Source of the DNA: Taenia hydatigena
Taxonomy: Eukaryota; Platyhelminthes; Cestoda; Cyclophyllidea; Taeniidae
DNA length: 64,000 nt
NCBI GenBank assembly: GCA_036345935.2
Contig: JADWOT020001400.1
Location: 7,102 to 71,101, forward strand
Direction: 5' to 3'
Shown here: positions 36,541 to 50,190 of the stretch, in pieces
Position numbering within the stretch: position 1 is the first letter of the stretch
Layout: each line of letters begins with the position of its first letter
Program-made: the position numbers and the translations under genes
Notes under the pieces: generated by a model
Told to the model about the DNA's origin: nothing
What the model saw: the letters and a program-made list of their open reading frames with translations, nothing else
Databases searched by the model: none

Positions 36541-37147
36541 TCTCCGGCTCTGGTTCCTTGTCGCTGCCGAGATACGCAAAACCAATCTCATTGCAGTGGC
36601 ATTCAGTGCAGACTAAAAGTACCTCCCCTAGAATGAATCTTATGGGAACATGCTTTTAGTTTTTATGCAACCTATACAGTTGCCTCTTCGAAATCATCTT
36701 TGGAATTAGCGTTGCTGTAGAATGTGCTATTTGTAAGGGATTTATCCAAAAGCCAAACCTACTTAGCAGTTCATCTGCCCCAATTCATATCCCAATACGA
36801 ATGTATTGGCCACCAACTGGGTTTATTTTTGTTTCACTGCGTTGAGGAAGATGCGTCTGAGGCTATCTAAAGCCTCCCAAAATGGAGCATAAGGAAAACC
36901 ATCCAGCAATTCAGTTCACTCATCTGTATATTGATCCCTTACTCCATCCATCCCCAACCCAGTCTTCTATCTAGCTATTGGTTCATTCATTTCCGCAAGG
37001 CTTCTACGTTATTTGGAGACGTTTGAAGGCAAATGAATCTGGAACCGGCGCTAAAACATAGGTCAAGCAGTTGGCAGGTTAGAAGCATATATGAGATTTT
37101 CGGCTTTTAATTCATGTTACTAAACAAATTTCTTTTGCATACCTTAG
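36541..37147. other. Non-coding stretch
   Basis: Nothing recognised. Confidence 0.4.
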
Positions 37148-37477
37148 CAACCGACACCGCTGACAGCAGTGCAGACAGATCCGTTGCAGGGGGATCACGA
37201 AGGGAAAGTAGCGGGGTTCGACGTATGTGCGGAACTTGCGTTATTCAATGCAGCACCACAGGCTACGCACACTTGGCTGCTGGAGAAGCTGGAGGCAGCC
37301 TAACGCAAACATGCTGCCTCAACTGCCGCCATTCGGACTGCCTCGGTGGTCGCGGAAGTAGAATTAGAGGGAATGGAACGGGGCCATGGCCGAACTCAGG
37401 CCATCGCCACAGAATTTAAGACGAAGGCGGCTGGGTTCCTAGTAATGACTACTGTCTTCTGCCCCCTATTTTCGTAG
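37148..37477 (+). pseudogene. Unidentified exon-like segment with one stop
   Basis: A pyrimidine-rich acceptor (TTCTTTTGCATACCTTAG) precedes a frame of 109 codons with a single in-frame TAA at 37301. It contains TDPLQGDHEGKVAGFDVCAE, THTWLLEKLEAA just before the stop, and AEVELEGMERGHGRTQAIAT after it. The segment is clearly more GC-rich than its surroundings, as coding sequence often is, and the translation looks helical and charged. It lies 0.7 kb upstream of a gag fragment on the same strand, so it could belong to the same element, but no gag motif is visible in it. Confidence 0.35.
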
Positions 37478-38200
37478 GCTTTTGTTGCTCTCCTAATTAC
37501 CCATTCATCATGCTCAACCCTCAGCCACTTAATATCCTTTCATCCCTTTTCCACATACCCGCCCATTATATCTCCCATACTTCTATTTCCTTTCATTCAA
37601 TAACTTGCATGCATGTGTTGTTTACAGTTTCGTTTGTCAACTCAACAATCTGCTTCATCCGCTGGATACTTTTGATTTTGATTAATCTTTTTTTCGGATC
37701 AAATGATTAGGTGGGGTTTGTTTTGCATTTATCGACAATTCTCTTGGTCTAGACGTGTGTTTTGAGATTGTCTTAAGGTCTCTTCCATTGGAAGCAACGG
37801 TCTACGTGCAGAGGCTGGAAGAGGTTGATATGTTATAGGTATGCGCAACTTCTGCTAACCCAGTCGTACCTGACCCACTTGCCTAGGCCCTTGGAACTGC
37901 AAATGAGTTCGTTCTCCTCCACTGTACCTTCGTTGGGTGGGTCGTCGATGCGTGAAATAGATGTGCACTCTGCCCGAAGACTGCTCTTTTTCGATTTCTT
38001 GGGGGCTGAAAAAGGCTGAAGGCGCTACGTTGCTCTTATTAAGAAACTCGTGTCCTTTAAATGTGCTTTGTAGGCCAAAGACAGGAAAAAAGATTCGGTC
38101 CGATTGTGGACTAACGTGGTCACTTCCTAGAGCCTGAGACGCTCATGTCGTAGATATTTCGACCAAGCCATCCCATATCTAATTTCAGCTTATAATAAAG

Positions 38201-38640
38201 TTGTCCAGAAGCAACCAACCTTCTCCTAGTAAGGGTAGAAGAAGGGAAGAGGCGTCTATACTGGTGGCAGCGTTGGCGGACCTTCTTTACTTCAAAGAAG
38301 GCATGAACTTTGGAGAGTGGGAGGAAGTCGTAAAGTTAAACATCCGCTTATATTTACAGTGGCAGAGAATCTCGCTAATCCCCAGGCTCTATGACAAGGG
38401 CTTTTATCAGTAGCGATTGAATCAGCGGTCTCTACTGCCTCCGACCTTGACCAGGGCTGCAAGATGTTGGCTCAACTTGTCACTGACCAGTGAGAGCAGT
38501 CGCTGGTTAAAGAATTTTTCCATCACGGTCAAAGGTCAGGCGACGATGATGATGCGTATGCTAGGACCCTGCGACTCCTAGCAAAACGGGCTTTTAGGGA
38601 TAGCTCACTAGAGAGTGACTAACTGGGCGGCCGTTCAGTT
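38201..38640 (+). mobile_element. Ty3/Gypsy-like gag fragment, frameshifted
   Basis: Frame 2 (to the stop at 38411) includes FGEWEEVVKLNIRLYL, typical of the start of a Ty3/Gypsy-type gag core. Near 38404 the homology shifts to frame 1, with LSVAIESAVSTASDLDQG, then a TGA at 38491, then DDDDAYARTLRLLAKRAF before a TAA at 38620. The order (FxGE..W, A-x-x-A...D, then YAR-x-LR-x-LA-x-RAF) fits the retrotransposon capsid region. One frameshift and one internal stop make it non-functional. No zinc knuckle or pol follows within 1.4 kb, and no LTRs were found. Confidence 0.65.
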
Positions 38641-41600
38641 CAGAGCGGAAATCCGAACGTGATGTAACATTAGGAAAGCGCTGAATAATATAAGCTATGC
38701 CTGCAGAGGCGAAGAAGTTGTGATATTTGTGAAGAATGGGTAGAAAACGTTGTTGTTACACCCTTTTAAAAAATGGAGTAGAATGCAATTAGGTAAAAAA
38801 AACACTGTATCTGCACGCATGCGTGTAACTAATGATTTACTTGCATTCTAATTTTCAAAATCATAATCATTTGGCCATACGTCGTAAATAGAATGTGCCG
38901 CGTACTGTTTAATATGAAAAGTAGATACATATAATGCTTGCAAATTCTAAGACATAAGTCTACTCTAGATCGTATATTCTGTTAAGCGATGCATGTCTTT
39001 AAGTTAATCATTTTGCTTAGCATTTCCAAGGTCATTAGCGGTAACTGCTTTCCACCTCGTCGGTAAATAGGATCTCTTATGACACCAAAACAACATGATT
39101 TTGGCGGAATGGGTCGCATTTTTTAGAAACATATCTTAATTACCAGGGAGCGCTTCATGAAAACCGTATTGTTGGTCTTCAAATCCACAAGAATGTGTCA
39201 CCTCTGGCTGGTGAATAACTTACCATGCATGGGCTCTTTAGCGATGGATTTGAAATCAGAATCTCGCCTATAGCATTATTTCGCGCATAACTCAGGTAAA
39301 ACTGGGCTGTATTTCGTGATTTATTATCATGCTTCTCATGCGTAAATTAACAGTAGCCAAACATGAAACATTTCGAATCCGAATTACAAAGCTACTTTTA
39401 ATAATTCATCAAATTCAGATGTCTTTGTTGATTTTGTTCTACACTTACCTAATCTTCTTGTTTACTTTTGTATTCATTTAACATGCTCTTTATAGCGTGT
39501 TCTCAAAAGAAAATTTTAGGAACAAAGTAAGTAATTTATCCAAAATATTATAGATTACGAAATAAACTTTAGGCGCCGTTAAAATGCTGCCTGTACGATG
39601 GCAATGGCATGAAAAATTCGTTGAATTCTTATGAGGCGATCAGTCGACGAAGTCTCATAGGAAGCTTTATTTAGGACAAATGCAGACCAATGAAAGCAAA
39701 TGACAAGTGCTTGCATTGGCGCAAGCTGCTAGTTATCTATTCATTTATGTATTTATGCCCTCATTTTTTATTCCTCTTTTGCCTAACTTAAAGTTAACCT
39801 CTAGGATGTAAACTAATGCTTGAAGACAAACTTTATAAGCACCAGATCGCTGTCAGACACCAATCGTTCTTTGTCATAACCAGCTTATGCTACTACTGCT
39901 CTATACTCGTTTCATTTACTCACTTGGTTAACGTATACAAGGCCACAGTTGCCGTCCAGCAGTCCTTGCGAATCAATTGACGCAACTTTTTGGTGTATCC
40001 ACCAATAACATGCTTAGGCGTTTAAAGTTTATGCACTCGACCTTTGGAGCATTGCATAACATAGGTAAAAACAATAATAATAGCGATTCTGTCCCATTTC
40101 AGACGTCAATGAGGATCTTTTTATTTCGTCGAGGAGTTTACGGAGTAAAAAGTGGTGCATTTTTTGTAGAGGCCTCGCCAGGGTAGGACAATCCCTCTTT
40201 GATATGCAATATTTGCTAGTATAAACATCGCAAAAGGCAACAGGCTAGGAAAAGTTGCTCTTGAACTAGTCGTAGTTGCAATCGCAGATGAACCTACCAA
40301 CCATTGGCATAAAAAGTTGGTTGTTTAAAAAGTAAAGTAGAGGATTCGTGAATGGAGAAGATTTTGTGTACCAAATAAAAGCTTAAGTGTTTTAGGCTTG
40401 AGCGGTAAAAGCGGATACGTAAGGCTGAGGAACATAAGAAAGGAAAGTAGATGAGCGTAAATTGAGTAGTGCATTTTTTAAGAAAAATGGACAAATTAAT
40501 GGAGCAAAACTAGTCTTTTTCTTCAAACCATTGTGTCTCCTTCTTATCAATGCCATTATGCAAATAATTTACCCATTTCACTCTTGCTTTTGCTTTCTTT
40601 CTCTTCCTAATTATCACCCTTCCGTGTTACCATCTTCACTCTACTTCTCATTTTCTCTTCACTGATCCTTCGTAGCTAAAAATTTGTCTTTTTGGTAGTA
40701 ATACAAGGATACTGCGATTATGCGTAAACCTGATGCACCACATGAATTTCTTAGGTGTTTCCTTTCCCCTCCTTTGCTTACTTGCGCATTTAAATAGCCG
40801 TTAATGGTGAAGCAAGCTTATTTCAAAATCTCTAATTAATTCATCTAGTCATGCTATAGGATACAGAGCATTAGAGGCAGAACTTGCCACAAAATGAGGC
40901 AACAGCCTCGAGATATCCATTCGACGTCACTTTTCGATGCATGGCGGGAACAATGGCTGAATATATTGGAGAGCGAAGTCTAAGCACACATTACCCATGC
41001 AGTCCATGAGGTCTTAATCATTTGTTTGCCATGCTTCAGCAGTTGAACACTCAAATGCACGCGAATTTTGGCCTATCTTGAATCCGTCGGTCGATGAGCC
41101 ATCTGAACCGCCTTCTTGCCATCTAAATCCGACTAACTCTGCACAAAAAGTTCCATCATTGCGGTCAACCTAGCGAAAAGGTAAGTCTGTTAGGCATTAA
41201 TTAGAATTCTCACGGCAGCTTTTAATCATAATTGCATTCTGTCGAGTTACCTTTTCCAACTAGCGTTTTTACGCACTTCAATGCTGCCTTGAATAGTGGT
41301 CATACAAAGAATCCCCACTTTAGAACGCTTTGTACACTTAGTGGTAAGTCACGATCACAATCACATCCAAGTACAGATTAACGGTTTTGGATGGAGGTTG
41401 AATGTCTCCCCTGGCTTAAATACCATCTTCGCTAAACTTAGTGGACATGGAATTGCGTGTTCCACCACTTTCGACCACTCACCTTGCCTCCCGCGACATC
41501 GTTTTTACACCATCCAGTTATTCGTCACTACCTCAATTTCGGTTTGTTATCTGGTTGGATTCGGTCTACTTTTCATCAACTGCCCGTGTCGTCTCCTCCC

Positions 41601-44600
41601 AGTCTCTCTCTATACCACCATCTTCCAACTCTCCCGTTCAAAATGCCAATGGGCCAAAAGAGACAGCATAGCTGAGAGTAGAGGGAAGTTACCCCACAAT
41701 TTTCTCAGACTCTGCTCCCTCTTGTCCTCTTCCTCCTTTCCTCATTCGCATGCGTCGTCGTATCAGCACCATCATAACCGGTATCCCACTGTGCTTTACT
41801 TACAAAGGCAAATTCATGGGTAGCGACTGTAAGTGTGTCGCTTGTTGAAACCGCATTCCTTCCACAAAGTTGATTCCTACATACGCCATTTAAGCAGATG
41901 GTCACAAAAGTAGGTGCATTAAGGAATACGGGAACAAGCAGAAGAATGAGGGGAGAAAATAAAGAACTTTACTTCCTACTTTATTAGTGTAGACGTCTCA
42001 CCTTTACCCCTCACCCAACTAGTCCTTCGTCCCTTTTGGATAACTAACCATATTACTTCCTCTCCACCAGAAAGGAAACCATCAAGCCATTGTTCCCCCC
42101 GATACAAGGCAACAATTGGCTTCGAACACATCTTTGCTAGCTCCACAGTGATCATTAGGGAGTGGCTCACCAATTTTTTAGTTCCGGTCTCGCAACGTTC
42201 TAATCGTTCCTAAACGTCCAAAAATCATTTGCCTCAAAAAGAAGCATCAGAAGTACAATGTCGCGAAAAGGCAGTCTCGATATGGTAGTGCGTTTGATCC
42301 AAAATACATTGGTATTGGTGGTCATTCTTATTTTCTCGCTTCCTATACATGCAGCATAATGCAAAAAAATCAACGAAAATGAAGAGGCACAGACCCAAAT
42401 GAATCCCACTCTTGCAAAACCGCCTTCAAGGGATGCTGCCTAAAGCCCACACCAGACGGCGCTAAGAGACACCACGTGGCACGCGCTGCTAATCGGTTTA
42501 CACGTGTCAGATTAGAACTGCTCCTATTACTCATTTTGTTTCGCCAAGCTGACGTCCCTACTATTAAGGTATTTGTCAGCGCCCTCCTCCTGATTTATTT
42601 ATCCTCGCCTTTAATCCTCTTTCCATCCACCACTTCCGTCACTCCCACAGACGTCAGAGGGCCAAAATAGAGATATCGTGGAATTTAGAGGTAAGTTGTG
42701 CTACCGACCCCTCATCTTTTCCTCTTCAGGCATGTCGTTCACAAAAAATGTCTTCCATCGAGCCCAGTCTGCCATATTTTACGCAGTCACGTGGCTAGGT
42801 AAGTGAATGTGTGGATGAATTTAGGAAAAAAACTGTAAAAAGGAGGAGAAACTAAAGATGCTGCACTAGGGCATCGTGTGGAGACATCGTACGGTGCCCA
42901 TTTATAATCTGCCTTTCTTTTTCAACCTCTCTCCTTCCATGTCTACGGCTTCGCACCTCTTGACCTCCATCTCAAGCTTTCCTTTGTCTTTTCCAGCAGA
43001 ACATTCAAGTTTCTTTGCTCCTATGGAAGAAATTGCATGCACTAATTACTGTCTTTATTAAATCAAGGCAATAATTCGTCCAAACATAGAATTAAAAATG
43101 CTCTTTATAAACGAACCTTTGTCACCTTAACAGCAAACCTCCTGAGTGAGTTACTGAGTTTTCTAGCAAATTTCTACTCTGCCTTACGACTTCTCTGCCG
43201 CTCTCACCTTTCATATTCTAAATATGGACTTAAAATCACTAAATAAGCAGCAGCACCATGAGACCTTCTTAAATATTACAGCACAGTACGCAAGACTGAG
43301 CTTGGCTGCATCTGACTAGACTGGTCTATATTCAGAACAGACTGGCTTCGTTACCTAGACTAGATTATGACAGACTTGGATAAAATAGGAAAGATGGTGG
43401 TGGACAAGGCTATTTGACCTATCTTCCATGCTGCATCCTTAAAGGCGCCTTACACATTGCCAATGAAGTCAACCCCTGCACTTTAATTTGGCCCACCCAA
43501 TAGAGTTGACGCAAATCCATATCATGTGAACTGAGGTCTGATTTTCCTTTCCCGCAGATATTAAAGATCAAGGCACACATGTAAGAAGTAGGCCTAATGA
43601 CATCTTTAAAATGGATGGAGAATTGCTAACCGTTCTATTGCCACACATCAGCCAATCGTTGCTGAGCGTCTCCTTCGTTTTCCATTAAGTCTAATAGGCT
43701 CCCTATTAGTGCACATCGCATTTTAACTTGCGATATGCTCTCCAGGCGTTTAACTCAACCGGAAAAGGGGAGTGAGTACACCCTGCATTACAAATTATTA
43801 CCTTTGTTTTTCACCTTTGTTGACACGGTAAAATCTCGCTCCTCTGTCTCTCCAACGCCTCCCTCACATTCCCCCCCTTTGAATCCAGACAATTCTTCCC
43901 TGCCTGCTACTTCTACTCCATCATCTGCCCGCGCTCTCCGTGTAAGCCTCTTTTCACCTCCTCACTAGCCTCATCCGTGATTGTGGCATGATTGAATGAT
44001 ACGATGACTTTTAACCCAAGCAACGCTAATCTCAATTTCGTCTACTCCTCCTACTTACCTCTTCGCAAGCGAAGATGCGCATGTTGCTCCAATTTCTCAC
44101 TTTGTGATTTGTAGACCGATATAAATCCTACCTGCCCACTTTACTGCTTAATCCTTTTATTCTTCTTGCATAGAATGCCTTTACCTGACGCCTCACAATA
44201 ACGTGCAAGAATGAGGATCCCGCTTCAAACAGCTTGCTTGTTCCTATTGTGCAACCGCACCTGTCTGTCTGTTTACCCAAGTTTGTGTGCATTTTTTCGT
44301 TCACTTTTATTTCCAACCTTTTAAAGAGTCGCCTTAATTGGTAGGAAAATGCGAGTGTGCTTATCCTCTCCTCCCAACTTGTCTCTTTAGCCGACCAAGT
44401 CAAAAGTTCCATTCTGAGTAGAGTAGGACCTTCTGTTGTCGTTCGTCAGGTGGCTAGTTAAACTCAACTAGCCTCAACCTCAACTCATTGCTCACCTATC
44501 AGCTTACTTCATTACCTTTTATCACATTTTTCCTTCACACGGCCTCTCAATTGCCCATGCTATTTTAAAATGGAGTAGACACGACCAATGGAACCGGCAA

Positions 44601-46033
44601 AAATCTCATGTCATGCAAGGACAATTTGTTTTCTGCGGGTCGCAATATGGGTGAGCGTACGGAACGCATTAGGAGACGAAGGAGGCCCTCACTGACGATG
44701 CGTTTATATGGGGCATGAGAAGAGAGGCGTAGACAGGAGGAATGCTCTCCACCCATTTCAAAGACGTCATCAGACCCACATCTTATGTGCCTTTCTTGAC
44801 CCCTAATATATCTGCGAGAAAGAAAGAGATGATCTCAATTTTAAATGGCATGGATTTCTGTAAAGCTGACTAGTCGGAGACCAAGGCTGGCTCCAACGGA
44901 AATATGCAAGGCACCTATGGGGATAGCGCATACATAATAGATAAGAAATCGGTAGCCTACCACTAAAGATTGCTATTGAGGCAACCAAGGTGCATTTCTA
45001 ATGTGCATTCCTAATCCTATGCTTAAAATAAATATTGTTTTGCATTGCGAAAGGAAATGATGGTCTATGCGCTTCTTCGATGGGAGCAAGACGACATGAA
45101 TGGTCAGCTGAATGAGACGGAAGAACGGTTAAGATAGCGGCTAAGAGGTGAGGAGCCGCTGGATTGAAGGGATTTCGGGCATAGTTGGACAAAAGAGGAT
45201 TGCGAATGGGCACTGTAGGGTGACTTTGCGCAGTGCTGTGGTGCAGTGCTTTTTATTCCTTCCCATCTTCCCGCCACATTGTTCTAAACTTACTCAGCTG
45301 TCCGCTCGCCCAGATATGTGGTTACACTTTAAGGAAATTGTCCTAATGATGAGTTAAGCAGTTCTGTCGCATTTTCATTTTAATAAGTTTGCTCAATCTG
45401 GAATGGCTAACTTCCAAGCATGACATATAAAGTAGTTTTTAAAGAGCTTGATATAGTTTTTTTGATTTGGACTAAGTGATACGATGCGATATTGCGTTGC
45501 CAAAAGCCGGAAGGCTAAAAAGCATTGAGACAACTTTAAAAGGGGCGTCGGTTGGAGGTGTCACAGAAATTAACAGACCACCTTAATAAAACGCTTCATC
45601 GCCGGCAAAGAAATAGCTCTTAACACTGCACTGACTTCAAGGTATGTGCGATTTTATTCACAACATTGTAACCGTAGATATAATCGCACTTCGCTGTCCA
45701 AATTTGTTCTCTCTTAAAGTTCTATTCATGCGAAATTTTGCAAGGAGCGTTATGAATGCGTGGTAATGGTGGCGTTGCGTGCCTCTCCGTGTACACTCGC
45801 GTAATCCAAGTGCTACCTCAACTGTTAATGCGATTGGTGCGTCAATGCAAAATCCTTGCATACACTTTAGTTTGCCGACATAAAATATAGTTCCATAGTA
45901 TGGCATCAACGGAGGCAGTGCTCAAGGACTTCCGAGTTGCTGAACAACCGCAAATTATGCAAATGAACTCGTATTCATGATTTTGTCAACTGCTGCGCCT
46001 CTGACATCTCTTACTTACCCCTCACCCAAACAG
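38641..46033. other. Non-coding, partly pyrimidine-rich stretch
   Basis: From about 40.5 kb on, the plus strand has many C/T tracts (40.55-40.67, 41.60-41.75, 43.80-43.97 kb). They create long chance frames such as the 175-codon one at 41296-41823 with a Ser/His/Leu-rich, low-complexity product. A 94-codon minus-strand frame at 44412-44128 (MELLTWSAKETSWEERISTL at its start) is the most protein-like item but has no further support. Confidence 0.35.
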
Positions 46034-46350
46034 GCAATGATGGCGAAGCCCTGCATGATGCTATCCACATTAGAGCTAAACAGAATAGCATGATTTAAGA
46101 GAAATCTTTATCAAATCACTCAGTTGTGGTGTTGGGTGTGGAACATGGTAAGGTTGAGCAATTCCTAGCTGCTAAGGAAACAAAGACTTCTTTGAAGACT
46201 AATCTTGTGGCCCCTTCTAAGCCCCAGGTAAGGTTCAGGAAAGATGACATTGAAGAGACCTTATAGGTAATTGCCATGGCTAAGCTACGGGAGAAAGTTG
46301 GACTCAATTCAGGCAACTTAATGCTCCAGTTAGACACCCATTATTATTAA
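46034..46350 (+). pseudogene. Unidentified exon-like segment with two stops
   Basis: A textbook acceptor (CTTACTTACCCCTCACCCAAACAG) opens a frame that continues for 105 codons with stops at 46096 (TAA) and 46264 (TAG). It contains NDGEALHDAIHIRAKQNS, GVEHGKVEQFLAAKETKTSL, SKPQVRFRKDDIEETL and AMAKLREKVGLNSG. Charged, natural composition in all three parts between stops suggests a decayed exon. A GTAAGG site after SKPQ may have been its donor. No family is recognised. Confidence 0.3.
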
Positions 46351-49300
46351 TCGTGAGGGAACTATAGGCTCCTTAAGGGTTATGTAACCGCCATGCTGCC
46401 TAGCTAATTACCGCGTCAGTCGTACTTCAATACTTTGTGCGGCTGGGCTGCTGATATTTCGAATCCTTTATCTTAAATTGCATCGAGCCTAGATTTCCAT
46501 GCTATGCTCTTTGTGCTCTTAGGCTCTAGCCAAATCATCTCATCGCCTTACTTGCACCGCTTGTGCCTGCATCAGGACAGGCGACTCTAAAAATTGCTGT
46601 TACAGCATAAATGCATGATGCAAGGTCGTACAAACTGAGGTAGAGACTAGAATTAGTTCAAACTCAGGATGGAAAAAAATTGGCTCACACATTTGTGGTT
46701 GTGATTGCGCTAAAGCACAGTGCTCAGAAAAGATAGCAGATTTTACACTAAGTAGGGTTGCGCCTACGAGGCCATAAAAATCAGCATCGATCAAGTTTTA
46801 CGAGGATGCATTTAAGCCAGAGAAGACATTTCAACCCCATTTAAATGTGTGATTCTTTACTTTGATGCTTCCATTACATTGAATTTTTACACTCAGTTTG
46901 AAGAGCAAAATTTGGGTAGAAATCTCTTGTAAATGGATCTACTAGGCAGCAAAATGCTTAGCAGTATTCATTGAGTACGAGAAAATTCTAGTTATAAAGG
47001 GCGATTCGTTAGGACACACTTACGATAAAAGTCGCCTTGGAGGAAAACAAATGGTGTCTGGCCGACACATTATATTATCAAGTTAATTGCAGTGCAGTAG
47101 TTCATAAAGGCGACAAATAGATAGGCGCTAGTTAGGATTGCGTAGGTTTAATCTGAGTCCAGTGACAAAGCTGTGATGCTGCTAACGTGTGAATAGATGC
47201 ATGCATGTCTTCTCTGCTGAATCCTCTTAAACTATTTTTCAACCAAGATGTAAAATGTTTCACAGAAGTGAGCTTTTAAAGGTCCTCCGATAATTTCTTA
47301 GTTACCAACGAAATCGCTTTCCTATCTTCTGAAATCCATGGCACGATTGCATAACTTGGTGCAGATTGTGAACCTAAGCCGCTCCATTTACCTTCCATGC
47401 AGGTGGCGTCATGAAGAAGCCTACGCCGCCATTAATGGTTGCTTATTTGGGCTTGTGAGTAAAGAGCAAAAGGAAAGATTGGGCATTAATGGTTCCAGTA
47501 ATGCCACCATGCCTAAGTATAAACACTTTTCTCTTGCAACACTACTAGGAATAATAGGAAGTATTAGTCAAGGGCCGAAAATGTTGGTGAGACAAAACTG
47601 GGTTGAAAGTGGAACGAGAATGGACGGTAGATAAGGAGAGAAGTCCAAAACAGGTGTAGAAAGAACAAACTGCCTGTATAATACAATTAATAAAAAGGGG
47701 TAAAACTGCCTCGAAAACATGTCATAAATTTCCCATTCCATCAAGCGGTAAGTGCCCAACAATGCATTTCCTGACCTAGTCTAAACGACTTTTCTTTCTT
47801 CGCCCCGAATTCTCACCCATCGACTCCGTCAATGTTTAATCCCGGAACACTCCAGCATTTCTATCGATGCGCATGCCTTTCTTCCTTCCCACATTTCCTC
47901 CTTCACCGCTGTACTCCCCCAGTTTTCTTTGGCAATATAGGCAATTCGCATTTTGGTCGCACCTGCATTATCAGATATTATAACAACAAATACCACAAGA
48001 CTTTTAAAAAGCAGCCTTCTGATTCTCAACTTTGTGCGGCTCTTGATCAAAATAGATAAGAATAGCTCACCTCCATCACTTTGTTCTCCCAGCTTTTCTT
48101 GTCAAAATAAAACTCTTTCCACAGGCCAAACACTTCTCGTTCGATTTTAAGTCTTCTGCAGAACTGAATGGGCTGCTCATTTCTAATGGATAAAACTAAC
48201 GGAACCTTATAGCCTTTTATTCCTGACTTCACTAAAATCTAACCATTACTCTTCGGTCGCATCTAAATAGGAAAATGGTAAAATGAGTACTTCTAAGAAC
48301 ATTTACAGAAGGAGGCACGATACCGATTTTAATTCCGATCAATTTAAAATCTACTAAAGGAGAAAAGAATTTTGCGCCACCAAACGTTGATTTATTGCCA
48401 AAAGTATCGTGGGTGTAAATGGCGGGGTATAAGCATTTCATATTCATGAATGACAGTTTCCATTGTATGCCAATTTTAGTTCAGCAAATGTCATAACAGG
48501 ATTGCCAATTTAAAGGCTGCCTGCAAAAAAGAAGGAGAAAGGAAACAACACGTGGTTTGCCTGTAGTAAAACTAAAGGTTAGTCACTTGCCGAGTGAGCA
48601 GAAACTATTTATTCTAAAAGGAATTGCTATATTTTTCTTTGATTCAGCTTGGGCTGAAACTACCAACTAATTTAAAATAAAAGCATCAAACTCTTGCGAA
48701 TCTTTGTTCGCAATTACTGCACTACTTGCGTACACTTGGGTTCTGGAACTAGTAAACTGGGCTGCTCTAACAAACATCCAGTCACGATCATGCCAGTGTC
48801 GCAATTCTTACACAATCTTTGTTTAGCTGAGAGCGCACAGCGAAGATATGCTTTAGTGACCCTTTTCACTTTATTATTTTGGCTAAATCTTTTCTTTCTG
48901 CTATTTCCTGATTGGTGCACTTCTCAAAGACTAAAACTCTTCGATGGCTGCCTTAAGCATGTGCAACAATTGTGTCGAATGTCTGTCTTATCGCCACCTC
49001 TGAAGCGTCTTTGCTCTCTGCTACGCCCCCAGTACTTATTACTGCACAAGGATATGTTAGATGCCTCGACAACTAAGGAAGGTCTATACTGCATGGCCCT
49101 GATGGAGCAAATTCTTCACTCACGCAGTTATTATTAAATTTACTTCAATGTAAACGTTAGAATAAACTGACGGCATCAATGCTCATATTGAAATCCTATA
49201 AATTCCAACAGTCAGCCTCATTGAATAACGGTGACCTTCTTGTGCTATACTGTTACCTTCTTCAACCCTATCCTTATTCTGTAGGCTTCATTCTTTCCAA

Positions 49301-49966
49301 TACACTTTAAGCTTTTGCATTCTTATCTTAATTTTCCAACATTTTAATGAAAATCCAGCTTTGTGTATAACAGTGACCAAAATAAAAACGGCAGCTCTGA
49401 TAAATGCAGCATGCTCGCCTTTTATCAAGCACATGCTTTCTCGCAGAGCTAATATCTGCTAAGTTTAGGCATCCCGCCAAAGAACTCGAGAAAGAAAACA
49501 AGCAGGTTTTGGTTATTGTACTTAAAAATGCGCATATAAATCATTAAAATACCTAGTGACTTATAAATTCACACCTAACTGTCGACAATGTGGCGTTACC
49601 GTGGCAACATCTAAGTTATCTAAACTACCGCAGGTATATGCCTTAACGCAGCGAAATGCAATGTTTGCCTTTCCATAAATATCAAGCATTCTTACTTTTC
49701 CAGTCAGACAATCCCCTTTAAAAATCTTTAGGATTTACACAAGCATGTTCTGCGCATTGAACCTTTTACCTTACTGAGATATCAGTTTAAATTATAAAGG
49801 CAACATCTTCAAGAAAACATCACTGATAACTTACAAATTTCGCTCACAGAATAGCGTATGTTTGCATTCTACCAAGGACTTTGCGCCAAATGTCTACAAA
49901 ACAGATGACACTTAGGCGTCTCAACAAGCACTTATTACAAAATAAGTCCGTCAAAGAAACACTTAC
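46351..49966. other. Mostly non-coding stretch
   Basis: It includes the 147-codon plus-strand frame at 48694-49137 (mixed hydrophobic and Cys-containing product) and a 98-codon frame at 47338-47634 entered after an acceptor-like TTACCTTCCATGCAG. One or two frames of such length are expected by chance here, so neither is called. Confidence 0.3.
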
Positions 49967-50063
49967 GGATATGATACCAGCGCACATGAACTAACGTTGT
50001 TTCGAACGTTGAATATCCTGCAAAGCATTCTGTACAGTAAAAGCGCACCTCCGAATCCGCCAT
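49967..50063 (-). CDS. C2H2 zinc-finger exon
   Basis: Minus-strand frame from ATG 50063 (MADSEVRFYCTECFAGYSTF) gives one finger, C-x2-C-x12-H-x4-H, with an aromatic residue four after the second Cys. The exon ends right after the last His plus one codon, at a consensus donor (GTAAGTG), phase 1. The finger is closely related in DNA and protein to that at 60104-60173. The ATG may be a true start or simply internal; no good acceptor in phase was found before it. C2H2 fingers usually bind DNA; target unknown. Confidence 0.6.
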
Positions 50064-50190
50064 TCTTTAGGCTGAAGCATTGTATGGCAAAGCAGAAATT
50101 TAGGAGAAGTTTGTGCGGGAAGTCAAAGATGCGGCTGGGAAGCAGCACACGCAGAGGATTATAATCAAGGGGTAACAGGTGCTCACTCAC

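Noticed and set aside
41296..41823. 175-codon open frame, the longest in the window
   Set aside because: It lies in pyrimidine-rich sequence, which depletes stop codons on that strand. The product is Ser/Leu/His-rich and low in complexity, and no splice or start context supports it.
48694..49137. 147-codon open frame
   Set aside because: At this base composition one or two frames this long are expected by chance in 64 kb. No domain or splice signals were seen.
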